Below are positions 46,144-57,957 of a DNA stretch of 64,000 nucleotides, piece by piece; position 1 is the first letter of the stretch, and each line of letters opens with the position of its first letter. Position numbers and translations under genes: made by a program. Source of the DNA: Moraxella ovis (GTDB taxonomy: Bacteria; Pseudomonadota; Gammaproteobacteria; Pseudomonadales; Moraxellaceae); contig NZ_UGPW01000001.1 of the NCBI RefSeq assembly GCF_900453105.1, positions 496,001 through 560,000 of the forward strand. Reading direction: 5' to 3'. The notes beneath the pieces are model-generated. The model saw only the letters and a program-made list of their open reading frames with translations. It had not been told where the DNA came from and did no database searches.

Positions 46144-47247
46144 TTATCCGCGTACATCAAATCGATGTCCCAGCGCGTACAGCACGCCTTCAAGCCCTGT
46201 GATGTTCACGGCGGCATCAGTCTTGGTGCGGACGATAGGCTTGGCGTGGTAGGCGACGCCCACGTCACTGATCGCCATCATCGGCAGGTCGTTGGCACCA
46301 TCGCCAACACAGACGACTTGATGCATGCCCAGACCTAGCTTCTCAGCGGTCTTGGCGACGATGGCAGCTTTCTTATCGCCATCGATAATGTTGTCATCGA
46401 CTTGACCTGTCAGCTGACCATCTAAGATGGACAAGGCATTGGCATGATATTCATCCATGCCAAGCGTCTCGGCAACATATTTGGCGAATGGTACAAATCC
46501 GCCTGAGATTAACACCGTGTGATAACCGATGGCTTTTAGGGCGCGGATGGTGGCATGTGCACCCGATGAGAAAGTGATGTGATTGGCGATAATCTCATCG
46601 ACGACAGAGGCGTTCACACCTTCTAACAGAGCAACGCGGCGCGCAAAGCTGGTCGCAAAGTCAATCTCGCCGCGCATCGCTTGTTCGGTGATGTCTAGAA
46701 CTTTATCCTCAACGCCGCAATATCTGGCAAGCTCAACGATGACCTCTTGTTCGATCAGTGTTGAATCCATGTCAAAGCATGCCAAGCGGTGCTTATGCAG
46801 CATTTGCCCAATTGATAAAATATGAACATCCGCTTCATTACCAAGCTTGCTATGAAAATGCGCACTGATCTGCTCGTCGATGATGTGCGCGGCCGCTTCG
46901 CGTTTGGTGTCGCTCATCTCAGTGCGCTTGGTAGGTGCCAGCAGGTATCGATGAATGGATACATCAGCAAGCGGCGCGGCAGCTTCGATGATGTGTGCGT
47001 TTTGTTTGGCGATTTCGTCATCATGGACATCGATCGCTTGCCAATTGGCCTGTGTGTCCGTCCATGCTTTCATGAGCTCATCGACATTGTTGTGTGGATT
47101 TTTGGCGATGATTACGATGGCAAAGACAGGCAGAGAATCCAATGTGGTGCTATCAATGCTCATGCCTTCTGGCAAGACGTGTGCGACAGAAGATAGGGCG
47201 TTTTGCCATGCTTGGCTGCTTTTTGGTAGGGCGTAAGTCATGCTCAT
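46144..47247 (-). CDS. serB: Phosphoserine phosphatase
   Basis: A 367-residue HAD-family phosphatase for the last step of serine synthesis. The N-terminal 150 residues form an ACT-like regulatory region. The HAD motifs follow: LACFDMDSTLIEQEV, ISGGFVPFAKYVAE, and GDGANDLPMMAISDVGVAYHAKP. It is divergent from an AhpA/YtjB-type gene, the same neighbourhood as in enteric bacteria and pseudomonads. Confidence 0.95.
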   Translation of the reverse strand: MSMTYALPKSSQAWQNALSSVAHVLPEGMSIDSTTLDSLPVFAIVIIAKNPHNNVDELMKAWTDTQANWQAIDVHDDEIAKQNAHIIEAAAPLADVSIHRYLLAPTKRTEMSDTKREAAAHIIDEQISAHFHSKLGNEADVHILSIGQMLHKHRLACFDMDSTLIEQEVIVELARYCGVEDKVLDITEQAMRGEIDFATSFARRVALLEGVNASVVDEIIANHITFSSGAHATIRALKAIGYHTVLISGGFVPFAKYVAETLGMDEYHANALSILDGQLTGQVDDNIIDGDKKAAIVAKTAEKLGLGMHQVVCVGDGANDLPMMAISDVGVAYHAKPIVRTKTDAAVNITGLEGVLYALGHRFDVRG

Positions 47248-47522
47248 GAGAAATCCAAGTGTTTAATAAATGGTTCAAGATAAAATACTACAAAATCACT
47301 GCTATCATGCCCAAATCTGTCAAGAAATACAAGCCTAATTGTTAAATTTTATAAAACACACCCAAAAAAGCACCAAAAATCTCGCCAATAGGTTATTTTT
47401 TATAGAAAAAACCATGAAAAACAACACAAAAACGCATTAATTTATCAATAACCGTGTTAAAATAATCATTTTAATCAATTTTCTCCTTTTGTTCCAAGTT
47501 TTTGGTCTAGGCTTTTGATCTT

Positions 47523-48779
47523 ATGACTTTTTTAGCGCCACGGCAAGGACTATTTGCCGCGATTATTTTGATAAGTTTGTGCTTGCATACGCTGTTTTTT
47601 GTGGTGAGTGAAGAGTGCAAGATTAAGGAAGAGCAGCGCGCTGTTGCCGAAAAGTCGGTGGCCTTGCTTGCCCAAGAGCTAAAAGTGCCACTTGCGACGA
47701 ATGACCGCATCAGCATGAGTGTAGTCGCTGATAAATACGTCAAAGAATCTCAAGTGTCGTTCGTGGGAATCTACGACGCCAAAGATCAGCTGCTCGTACC
47801 TGTCGGCTCGGACAATGACAGCCAAGTTATGCTGCGTGAATCTGTGGTCTCTGGCAGTGATGCACTGGGCAGCGTCGTGGTGAAGGCGGCTGATGTCAGT
47901 CGCGCTGAGATCATCTCGAAGCATTGGCTGTTCTTGCTTGGCGCTCTAGGATTGCATGCGATGCTGTGGCTGCTTTATGGCTATTTGGCGCGTCCAACCC
48001 AAGAGCTAAAAGAAGCCATCGCCAAAAAAGTTCGTATGGATCTATTGGATAAAGGCATCTTATATCAAGCACCACAGCACAATGAAGATAGCGAGCCTGC
48101 TTCGAGCCAAAACCCCATCAAGTCATTCCTAGAAAAAGCCAAAACCGAACAAAAACCTGATCAATCCACCCAAGCTGCTACTCAAAGCGCTGAGGCAAGC
48201 TTGCACGACCAAGATTACATCGTACAGATGCTGTTTGAGGACCCTAATCAGCTGCTTGCGACCGTAAGCCATGATAATAAGGCAGCGTATTTTGCGCTGT
48301 GTGATCAGCTACTTGATAAGGCGATTGTGCATTTATTGGAGTTGCCATTATTGACGGGCGTCGATGCTTCTGTGATTAAGTACTACGATGACAAAGGCGC
48401 CAAAGTTGCCCTCCGAGGTGTATCACCTGCTAAGACTGCGACCGCTGCTGTGTTCTTATCTAAGCTTATGCTCATGCTTAACCAAGTGGTGTATGACAAG
48501 CACCGTGAGATTAAGCGATTCACTTGGCAGATTCGTACCACGGTCAGTGATGCACACCGCGCTGATTCGGTGGTGGATCTAGCCAAGAAACGCCGTGAAG
48601 CGCCGCTGATTCTAATTGACGATAAAGCTCAAGATGAGATCAAAATCTGCGCCGAACTTGTTCGCCTGGAAAACCCAATGTCCATCCAAGAGCGTGAAAG
48701 CCGTGCTCTGGCAAGTGTCACAAAAGCGACTGCTGAACGCCTACGCAGCGTGCGTGATAAAGTATTGCTTGAAGATTAG
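47523..48779 (+). CDS. AhpA/YtjB (SMP)-family membrane protein
   Basis: 418 residues. Two membrane helices (about 8-28 and 138-156) flank a periplasmic domain of about 110 residues that resembles the SMP/YtjB sensor-like fold. A long cytoplasmic part with a Gln/Ser/Glu-rich linker (about 190-235) and a helical domain follows. It has no kinase, GGDEF or HAMP-linked output I can recognise. The divergent position beside serB is the conserved location of this family. Function unknown. Confidence 0.7.
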   Translation: MTFLAPRQGLFAAIILISLCLHTLFFVVSEECKIKEEQRAVAEKSVALLAQELKVPLATNDRISMSVVADKYVKESQVSFVGIYDAKDQLLVPVGSDNDSQVMLRESVVSGSDALGSVVVKAADVSRAEIISKHWLFLLGALGLHAMLWLLYGYLARPTQELKEAIAKKVRMDLLDKGILYQAPQHNEDSEPASSQNPIKSFLEKAKTEQKPDQSTQAATQSAEASLHDQDYIVQMLFEDPNQLLATVSHDNKAAYFALCDQLLDKAIVHLLELPLLTGVDASVIKYYDDKGAKVALRGVSPAKTATAAVFLSKLMLMLNQVVYDKHREIKRFTWQIRTTVSDAHRADSVVDLAKKRREAPLILIDDKAQDEIKICAELVRLENPMSIQERESRALASVTKATAERLRSVRDKVLLED

Positions 48780-48833
48780 TCGTCTGCATGTCGCTTAACG
48801 TGACTAAGGTGCGGGATTTGTTTTAAGATTTAT

Positions 48834-48856
48834 CACATTTTTGTCATAAAAATGTG
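48834..48856 (+). terminator. Hairpin after the AhpA/YtjB-type gene
   Basis: A perfect 9-bp stem (48834-48842 with 48848-48856) and GTCAT loop without a clean T-run; a weak terminator at best. Confidence 0.4.
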
Positions 48857-48971
48857 CAAAAATTCTTGACAATTTTTGAAATAACAGATATAAGGCATTG
48901 AGTAGTCGGTAAAGTATTTTAATCCAAGCTTAGCCGATCGCCCGATGAACCAAAAACGCACATAAGGAGTC

Positions 48972-49193
48972 ATGATGAGCGACATTGATGATGATTTTGA
49001 TGATGACAGCTTTGAAGAAGATGCCGATACGCAGCTGGTGGACGAGACGAAAGCCAAGCCTTTGGAAAAGCGTTTAAAGATTGATGCGCTATTAGAGCAG
49101 CAGCGTCTAAAGAAGCTTCAGTTGGCACTTGAACAAGAAGATGACTTTGCTGAATTTGATTTAGATGACGATGATGATTTTGACGATTTGTAA
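48972..49193 (+). CDS. Small highly acidic protein
   Basis: 73 residues with Asp/Glu-rich ends and a basic-amphipathic helix in the middle (KRLKIDALLEQQRLKKLQLA). AAGGAG lies just before the start; either of two adjacent ATGs may be used. The layout recalls the PA3496-type small envelope-integrity proteins, a tentative match. It lies alone between two short intergenic regions. Confidence 0.65.
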   Translation: MMSDIDDDFDDDSFEEDADTQLVDETKAKPLEKRLKIDALLEQQRLKKLQLALEQEDDFAEFDLDDDDDFDDL

Positions 49194-49287
49194 TTATCTT
49201 GTCAGAATTGATGGTAATAATGGGCTTGTATCGATGTGTAGGTATGAGCCTTATTTATAACAAATTCCCAACCCATAAGAGAGTACT

Positions 49288-49809
49288 ATGAACAAGCAAG
49301 AATTGTTTGATTATTTGGCATCAGACGCCAACCAACTTGGTCTTGATCCGATCGCAGCGCATGGATTTTTGACTGCGACGGTGGTGGGTAAGCCGCTACC
49401 AAATTGGATCTCGGCATTTTTTGAAGGTGCGGACGCTCAAGTGTCAAGCGAAGTAAAAGACGCACTACAAGCATGGCAACAAGAACTGTACGACACCTTA
49501 AAAGCCGAAGAGCCAATCGAGTTGCCATTCGATGCCAGCGAAGAGGCGGAAGACTTTAGCGGAGAGGGTGATCTGGCGGCTTGGGCGATTGGCTTTGTCG
49601 ATGCTATGTATTCAGATGAGAATGTTGATTGGTTCGATGATGAGAATACCGAAGAAGATGTGGCGATGCTCACTCTGCCGATGGTGTTACTGTCAGGCAT
49701 CGATCCTGAGATGGATGAGATGCGCGATGAAGAGACGTTGGCGCAGATGGCTAATTCACTAGAAGACAACATCACAGAGCTGTTCTTGTTGTTCCATACA
49801 GATGATTGA
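49288..49809 (+). CDS. YecA/UPF0149 family protein
   Basis: A 173-residue acidic helical protein. The N-terminal LDPIAAHGFLTATVVGKPLP and the later GDLAAWAIGFVDAM are typical of the UPF0149/YecA domain. It lacks the C-terminal SEC-C zinc motif of longer relatives. Function unknown. A ribosome site with GAGAG lies upstream and a good terminator follows. Confidence 0.82.
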   Translation: MNKQELFDYLASDANQLGLDPIAAHGFLTATVVGKPLPNWISAFFEGADAQVSSEVKDALQAWQQELYDTLKAEEPIELPFDASEEAEDFSGEGDLAAWAIGFVDAMYSDENVDWFDDENTEEDVAMLTLPMVLLSGIDPEMDEMRDEETLAQMANSLEDNITELFLLFHTDD

Positions 49810-49840
49810 TTTTGATTGTATTTATGGTCATTTATCAGTA

Positions 49841-49866
49841 AAATGGGTCGCATTGACCCATTTTTT
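49841..49866 (+). terminator. Terminator after the YecA-family gene
   Basis: A perfect 9-bp stem (49841-49849 with 49855-49863) and a T6 run. Confidence 0.85.
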
Positions 49867-49913
49867 ATTTGGGTAAAAATCCATTAAAATCAAGGACAAT
49901 CATAAGGGTAATT

Positions 49914-50270
49914 ATGCAATTATCAAACCTGGAATATCTGCCAAATCACACCATCACCGAGCGTCTAGACGTCGTGTATGGCAGCACCGTACGCTCAAAG
50001 CATATTGGTAAGGATTTCTTATCAGGCCTAAAAAATATCGTCGGCGGTGAGCTGGTTGCCTATACAGAGCTGCTAGAAGAAGCCCGTGAAGAGGCGATCG
50101 ATCGCATGATTAAAAAAGCAAGTGCACTCGGCGCTGATGCCGTGGTGGGTGTTAGATTCTCCACGTCGAGCATCGCAGCAGGCGCATCCGAACTGTTCGT
50201 CTATGGCACCGCGGTTAAGGTCGCCAGAAGCCATGCGCCATTCACGCCAAGTGTAACCGATGATGTGTAG
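49914..50270 (+). CDS. YbjQ/UPF0145 family protein
   Basis: A 118-residue soluble protein. The GSTVRSKHIGKDFLSGLKNI start, the YTELLEEAREEAIDRM helix and ALGADAVVGVRFSTS are the family hallmarks. Members form pentamers and are sometimes called heavy-metal-binding, though the function is not settled. The ATG at 49914 with AAGGG upstream is preferred to a longer frame. A membrane-anchored paralogue follows 8 bases later. Confidence 0.85.
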   Translation: MQLSNLEYLPNHTITERLDVVYGSTVRSKHIGKDFLSGLKNIVGGELVAYTELLEEAREEAIDRMIKKASALGADAVVGVRFSTSSIAAGASELFVYGTAVKVARSHAPFTPSVTDDV

Positions 50271-50278
50271 GAACCGTC

Positions 50279-50749
50279 ATGGATAATGACATCATTGCGA
50301 TATTGATGAATAACTTCGCCATCGTGTTGGCGGTGTTGTTATTCTTTGTGGGTTGGGCTTTTGGCGGGCTAAATGAGCGAAAGCACTTAGCCAGATTGGA
50401 CAAAGATGAGAAGGCTTATCGCGACATCATCGTCTCTAGCGAGCGGTTTTATCGGGTAAATAGCCAGCAGGGCGGTCAGCTGGTTGTGGGCAATGTTGTG
50501 GTTGCTCAAGACCGATTTAAGATGGTGATTGCGCAGTTTTTGAGTATTTTTGGTAAGAACCTAACGACCTATGAGACGCTGTTAGAGCGTGGGCGACGTG
50601 AAGCGATCGTACGCATGAAAGCGCGTGCGCACATGGCAGGCTATGATGCGGTGATGGGTGTGCGTTTGGAGATCAGTAATATTGGCGCTAATGACCCATC
50701 GGGCGATGCCATCGAGGTGATCGCCTATGGTACGGCGTTTAAGCGATAA
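50279..50749 (+). CDS. Membrane-anchored YbjQ/UPF0145-like protein
   Basis: 156 residues. One N-terminal membrane helix (about 7-28) with a NERKHLARLDKDEK junction is followed by a UPF0145 domain (YETLLERGRREAIVRMKARA, GYDAVMGVRLEISN). AGGA lies before the start. It forms a pair with the preceding soluble paralogue, probably in one operon. Function unknown. Confidence 0.8.
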   Translation: MDNDIIAILMNNFAIVLAVLLFFVGWAFGGLNERKHLARLDKDEKAYRDIIVSSERFYRVNSQQGGQLVVGNVVVAQDRFKMVIAQFLSIFGKNLTTYETLLERGRREAIVRMKARAHMAGYDAVMGVRLEISNIGANDPSGDAIEVIAYGTAFKR

Positions 50750-50868
50750 CCATATAAAATAGATCGTCATTCGTGAAATATCCATCAAAAATTTCCCCAA
50801 TAAACGCCCGTTTTAGGGTAAAATTAGCGGTTTTAGTTTTTATTATTTTGTAAATTTAAGAGTATTGT

Positions 50869-53733
<2,865 letters not shown>

Positions 53734-53744
53734 TTCTAATAACA

Positions 53745-53774
53745 GCAAATAGATTATTTTTATAATCTATTTGC
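53745..53774 (+). terminator. Hairpin after valS
   Basis: A perfect 13-bp stem (53745-53757 with 53762-53774) with a TTTT loop. It marks the left edge of the restriction locus. Confidence 0.65.
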
Positions 53775-53805
53775 CTAATATACCAATTAATGATGAAAAA
53801 AATAA

Positions 53806-54024
53806 ATGAAACCTTTTATAAAATGGGCGGGCGGTAAGAATTCTTTGCTTGATGAAATTCAAAAACGCTTGCCTGATTTTGTCCACTCACAAGATTTTTG
53901 TTTGGTAGAGCTTTTTGTTGGTGGTGGGGCGGTGTCCTTATGGGCATTGTCCGATTTGCCACATCTAAAACAGCTTATCATCAATGATTACAATGCCGAT
54001 TTAATCAATGTTTACCCACATTAG
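53806..54024 (+). pseudogene. N-terminal stump of a Dam-class (DpnM-like) adenine methylase
   Basis: 72 residues matching only the start of Dam/DpnM-type N6-adenine methylases: [15 protein letters not shown] (motif X), [15 protein letters not shown] (motif I) and [13 protein letters not shown]. It then stops at TAG after Tyr-Pro-His. Intact enzymes have about 270 residues; the target recognition domain and the DPPY catalytic motif are missing, so it cannot methylate. The break falls right where the AT-rich DpnI cassette begins. Confidence 0.85.
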
Positions 54025-54186
54025 CTCTAATCTTTAAAAGATAAACAAAGTATTGGGTTTATTATTTTTATTTGGCTGTCATTTTAATCTAAGTGGATTG
54101 TGATGTTTGTTAAATGACATTCAATTAGATTGGATATGGGTAGATACTATAAAAAGATAAAGAGAGTATAGGGCATATAAAAGACG

Positions 54187-54966
54187 ATGAATTTATATTT
54201 TGATAAAAACTTAGCAAATGAATACAGTAGTAAGGCTCAAATTGCAAGAGTTTTAACTGAAAATTGGGTGTTGAATAACTCATATTGTCCCAAATGCGGA
54301 AATCTGCCATTATCTGAATTTGAAAACAATCGACCTGTTGCTGATTTTTACTGTCAAAATTGCCTCGAAGAATTTGAGTTAAAAAGTAAAAATGGTCGTT
54401 TGCCCAATGTGATAACAGACGGTGCTTATACAACGATGATAGAGCGTATCAACGCTAATAACAGCCCAAACTTTTTCTTCTTAACTTATGATAAACAGTG
54501 GCGAGTTAATGATTTTTTGATTATACCAAAACAATTTTTTACTCCAAGTATTATTATCAAAAGAAAGCCTTTGTCGCCCAATGCAAGGCGTGCAGGCTGG
54601 GTTGGATGCAATATTGATATATCCAATGTTGTTGATTTTGGTAAAATTTTTTTGGTCAAAAATTCTCAAATAATTAATCAAAATTTGGTGCAAGAACATT
54701 TTAATAATACCTTATTTATTCGCACTAAGAATATAGAGTCAAGAGGTTGGATATTGGACATAATGATGTGTATAGATAGTATTTCAAAAGATACTTTTAA
54801 CCTAAAAGATATTTATGATTTTGAAGAGATATTAAAAATAAAATACCCAAACAACAACTTTATTAAAGATAAAATTAGACAGCAGTTGCAAATTTTAAGA
54901 GATAAAGGATTGATTGAATTCGTTGCCCGTGGTCGATATAAAAAGGTAAAATATGCAAACCTATAA
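54187..54966 (+). CDS. dpnC: DpnI-type methyl-directed restriction endonuclease
   Basis: A 259-residue protein closely matching the DpnI sequence I remember. It cuts GATC only when adenine is methylated. The zinc-binding pairs are CPKC (34, 37) and CQNC (56, 59). The PD-(D/E)xK core has Asp53, Glu64 and Lys66 in RPVADFYC and EEFELKSK. ARRAGWVGCNIDIS follows, and the C-terminal winged helix reads IRQQLQILRDKGLIEF. All key residues are present, so the enzyme should be active. The host must lack GATC methylation, which fits the broken Dam-class gene upstream. Confidence 0.95.
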   Translation: MNLYFDKNLANEYSSKAQIARVLTENWVLNNSYCPKCGNLPLSEFENNRPVADFYCQNCLEEFELKSKNGRLPNVITDGAYTTMIERINANNSPNFFFLTYDKQWRVNDFLIIPKQFFTPSIIIKRKPLSPNARRAGWVGCNIDISNVVDFGKIFLVKNSQIINQNLVQEHFNNTLFIRTKNIESRGWILDIMMCIDSISKDTFNLKDIYDFEEILKIKYPNNNFIKDKIRQQLQILRDKGLIEFVARGRYKKVKYANL

Positions 54967-55121
54967 AATACAACTTCAAGAGACTTTATCAAAAATTATT
55001 GAGGTTCAAGCAAGTAACATTGATGAAGCCATTCGTATCGTACAAGAATCCTATCAAAATGAAGATATTGTACTGGATTGGGGTGATTTTGTTTTGGTGG
55101 AATTTGATGATGTTTCTGATT
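54951..55121 (+). CDS. dpnD: DpnD-like small protein
   Basis: A 56-residue ORF beginning MQTYKIQLQETLSKIIEVQA and ending LVEFDDVSD. Its ATG lies inside the end of the DpnI gene (16-base overlap), so translation is coupled. The pattern ASNIDEAIRIVQESYQNEDI matches the DpnD/PcfM-like family found next to DpnI in Streptococcus pneumoniae. Function unknown. The stop is TAA at 55121-55123. Confidence 0.85.
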
Positions 55122-55123
55122 AA

Positions 55124-55566
55124 AAATTACTTCGTATTTCTCTTGCCGTTATTTTACCTATTCAAGTGAATGGATAATTTGGGCAAGAAAACATTCTAAG
55201 ATACCACATTATTTTAACCATGATTTGATGAAAAAATTAAATGGCGACAAACAACAAAAAGACATATGGCGATTGCCTGCGGTGGGCAGTTGGGAAAAGA
55301 CACAGGGTAAACACCCTACTCAAAAACCACTTGGGCTTTTATCTCGTATTATATTATCATCTACCCAAAAAGGCGATTTGATTTTAGATCCATTCTCAGG
55401 TTCTGGTACAACAGGTATTGCGTCAATATTGCTTGATAGGAAATATGTCGGCATTGAACAAGAATTGGAATTTTTGGAACTATCAAAAAGGCGTTATCAA
55501 GCAATGACACTTGAATCAAAATATGAATTTAAACAAAAAATTCGTGAACAAATCAGTGTGATTTAA
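55124..55566 (+). pseudogene. C-terminal half of a DpnA-class methyltransferase
   Basis: An in-frame reading from just after dpnD runs through SCRYFTYSSEWIIWARK, HYFNHDLMKK, KHPTQKPLGLLSRIILSS and ILDPFSGSGTTGIASILLDR to a stop at 55564-55566. These are the C-terminal part of a beta-class DNA methylase such as DpnA, where the SAM-binding motif follows the recognition region. The DPPY half is absent. A Met at 55228 could start a small product, but it would not be a full enzyme. Confidence 0.82.
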
Positions 55567-55595
55567 CCATAGAAGAAAAGCCATAGAAATGGCAA

Positions 55596-56570
55596 TCAAG
55601 GAGACTTGTAGTGTACGTTAATACAAGTATTTTTTACGCTATGTATGTCAATAATTTGACGGATTAACCCCCCAACAATCCCCCTCGCCACCCTAAACAC
55701 CCCACAATGCCCCTCTGCCACCGTATCTACATTGTCCGAATAGCCCCCGCCCATGACGACAGCGACAGGTATGCCGTAGCGGTGGGCGACACTTAGCACC
55801 ATTTCATCACGCTCATGACAGCCTTGCATGGACAGCGACAGCTTACCGAGCTTATCGGTGGCAAGCACGTCCACACCCGCCTGATAAAAGATGAAATCAG
55901 GACAAAACTCATCAATCACTCTGGGTAATGTATCGGCAAGCACGCCCAAATACTCATCATCGCCCGTGCCGTCATCAAGCTCGATGTCTAGGTCGGACGG
56001 AGGTTTGATAAAGGGGTAGTTCTTTTTGCCGTGCATACTAAATACAAAAACATCAGGATTGTCCGCCATGATAGACGCATTGCCATTGCCCTGATGTACG
56101 TCCAAATCCACGCTCAAAATGCGTTTGGCTTGCCCTCGTGTCAAGAGCAGGTTGCTTGCCACGCACACGTCATTAAACACACAAAAGCCCTCGCCATGCC
56201 CTGCAAATCCGTGATGTGTTCCGCCTGATGTGGACAGGGATATGCCGTATTCTTTGGCGTATAAGGCACATTCATAGGTGGCGTGTGTGATGTAGCGTTC
56301 TCGTTTGACAAGTTCTCCCGACATGGGCAGACCGATTTTGCGAATTTCTTTTTCGGTTAGCGTACCTGTTTTTAATTTTTGCCAATAGTCGGCGGTGTGG
56401 GTCGTTAGGATTTCTTGCTCGGACAAGAGTTGGGGGTGAAATAGGTTATCAGGCGTGATAACGCCTTCTTGGAGCAGTTTTTGGGGAATTAGGTCGTATT
56501 TTGCCATAGGAAAGCGGTGGGACGCTGGCACACTATGGCAAAATAGGGGCGAATGGGCGATTTTTAGCAT
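55596..56570 (-). CDS. Histone-deacetylase-family (AcuC-like) amidohydrolase
   Basis: A 324-residue metal-dependent deacetylase-fold protein. The active-site motifs TSGGTHHGFAGHGEGFC and VDLDVHQGNG (metal ligands) and the FYQAGVDVLATD segment are intact. In bacteria these act on acetylated small molecules or proteins; the target is not known. It follows the YbjN gene by 3 bases in one operon. Confidence 0.92.
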   Translation of the reverse strand: MLKIAHSPLFCHSVPASHRFPMAKYDLIPQKLLQEGVITPDNLFHPQLLSEQEILTTHTADYWQKLKTGTLTEKEIRKIGLPMSGELVKRERYITHATYECALYAKEYGISLSTSGGTHHGFAGHGEGFCVFNDVCVASNLLLTRGQAKRILSVDLDVHQGNGNASIMADNPDVFVFSMHGKKNYPFIKPPSDLDIELDDGTGDDEYLGVLADTLPRVIDEFCPDFIFYQAGVDVLATDKLGKLSLSMQGCHERDEMVLSVAHRYGIPVAVVMGGGYSDNVDTVAEGHCGVFRVARGIVGGLIRQIIDIHSVKNTCINVHYKSP

Positions 56571-56573
56571 GGC

Positions 56574-57188
56574 TTATTGCGCGGTGTGGGTGGGCGTAAA
56601 AAATCCACTGTCCGACTCTTGGGGTAGGTCGTTATAATCATTGAGGTAGTCGTGAATGATGGGGCTGGGTTCGCTCTCCGCCATCGCGTCATCGAATAGT
56701 CGCTGTGCGATCTCGGTCAGCCCTGCCACGCCTTGTAGGTAGCAGCCGAGCGCCTTATCACTAAGGGTGCTAAATTCGGCATCGATTGACATCTTTACGC
56801 GCACCTCGCCATCAAAAGGGTCTAATTCAATGCTGCCAAAGGCGATGTTAAGATTGGCGCGGGCGATTTTCATTAATATGGAAGCGTAGTGGCTTGGCGG
56901 CACGGTCTCGGTCAGCACGCCAAAGATGGCAACCAGTTGATTATTCTCATTGACGCGGAACACACACGTCCAGTCCGATTGATTGTCCGTGAAACTTAAA
57001 ATCATGTGGTGCGTGCGCATCTCGGCATCTTCTTCGGGTGTACGATGTTCGTATTTCCAACCTTGCTTATCGAGCCACGCCATGATGCGCGTACTGACTG
57101 CGTGACGGTGTGCATCTTCGCTGGGCTCTGGCTTGGCTGGAGTATCGGATTTTTGGAGTAATTGTTTTAATTTGTCTAAGATTTTCAT
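56574..57188 (-). CDS. YbjN-domain protein
   Basis: 204 residues. A charged N-terminal segment precedes a YbjN-like domain (WLDKQGWKYEHR, MILSFTDNQSDWTCVFRV, VPPSHYASILMKIARAN). These are chaperone-like folds of unclear role. The start at 57188 (MKILDKLKQLL) is chosen; the longer frame adds 39 unlikely residues. It lies 3 bases upstream of the deacetylase gene. Confidence 0.78.
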   Translation of the reverse strand: MKILDKLKQLLQKSDTPAKPEPSEDAHRHAVSTRIMAWLDKQGWKYEHRTPEEDAEMRTHHMILSFTDNQSDWTCVFRVNENNQLVAIFGVLTETVPPSHYASILMKIARANLNIAFGSIELDPFDGEVRVKMSIDAEFSTLSDKALGCYLQGVAGLTEIAQRLFDDAMAESEPSPIIHDYLNDYNDLPQESDSGFFTPTHTAQ

Positions 57189-57324
57189 GATGATTTGATG
57201 CTTGATTTTATTGTTAAATTGTAGCCCAAAGGGAGAGATTATGCAAAGCAAATCACCAAACTTATTGAAAATTGGGTTTTGCTTGGGACGGATTTTTGGT
57301 ATCATTAGCCATATTTTTTAACTG

Positions 57325-57957
57325 ATGTGTGCTATGACGGCTTTTGATAAATCGCCCATCTTAACCTTGGATGATGTGGATGTGCAGCGCGGTGAATTTG
57401 TGCTGTGCCAAGGGGTGAATCTAACCTTGGAAGCGGGCGATATTTGCCATTTGATTGGTGAAAATGGCTTGGGCAAGACGACGCTGTTATCTCAGATTGC
57501 AGGGCTTTTGCCGATGGTGTCGGGCAGGGTTGTTTATCATCGAGGCGACATACATCCTGTGTATGTGTCGCATCAGCTGGGCATTAGTGGCAGTCTGACG
57601 GTGGCGCAGAATTTGGCGTTCTTATTGTCGCTGTATGGCGTAGATGCGCATCGCGATGTGATTGATTATGCGCTGGAGCAAGTGGGACTGTATGGGCTGA
57701 ACGACATCTCTAGTGTGCAGCTATCAGCAGGGCAGATGCGCCGTGTGGGGCTGTCACGACTGTTCGTGCTGTCGCCTGACGAGTCGCCATTTTGGCTGCT
57801 TGATGAGCCGCTGACGGCGCTTGATGTGCAGATGGTGGCACAGATTGAGAATCGTATCAGAGATTTTGCGGATCAAGGCGGTGCGGTGCTGATGACTAGC
57901 CATCAAGCCATCGGCTTAAAGACAGGCGTGCTGGATCTGGCGGAGTTCGCATTATGA
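57325..57957 (+). CDS. ccmA: Heme exporter ATP-binding protein CcmA
   Basis: A 210-residue ABC ATPase of cytochrome c maturation. Walker A is GENGLGKTT, the signature is LSAGQMRR and Walker B is FWLLDEPLTALD. It energises release of heme-loaded CcmE with CcmB and CcmC. The stop overlaps the ccmB start (ATGA). The first Met (57325) or the fourth residue Met may be the true start. Confidence 0.92.
   Translation: MCAMTAFDKSPILTLDDVDVQRGEFVLCQGVNLTLEAGDICHLIGENGLGKTTLLSQIAGLLPMVSGRVVYHRGDIHPVYVSHQLGISGSLTVAQNLAFLLSLYGVDAHRDVIDYALEQVGLYGLNDISSVQLSAGQMRRVGLSRLFVLSPDESPFWLLDEPLTALDVQMVAQIENRIRDFADQGGAVLMTSHQAIGLKTGVLDLAEFAL

Noticed and set aside
53806..54024. A small functional methylase
   Set aside because: It has only motifs X and I; without the DPPY motif and recognition domain it cannot be an active methyltransferase.
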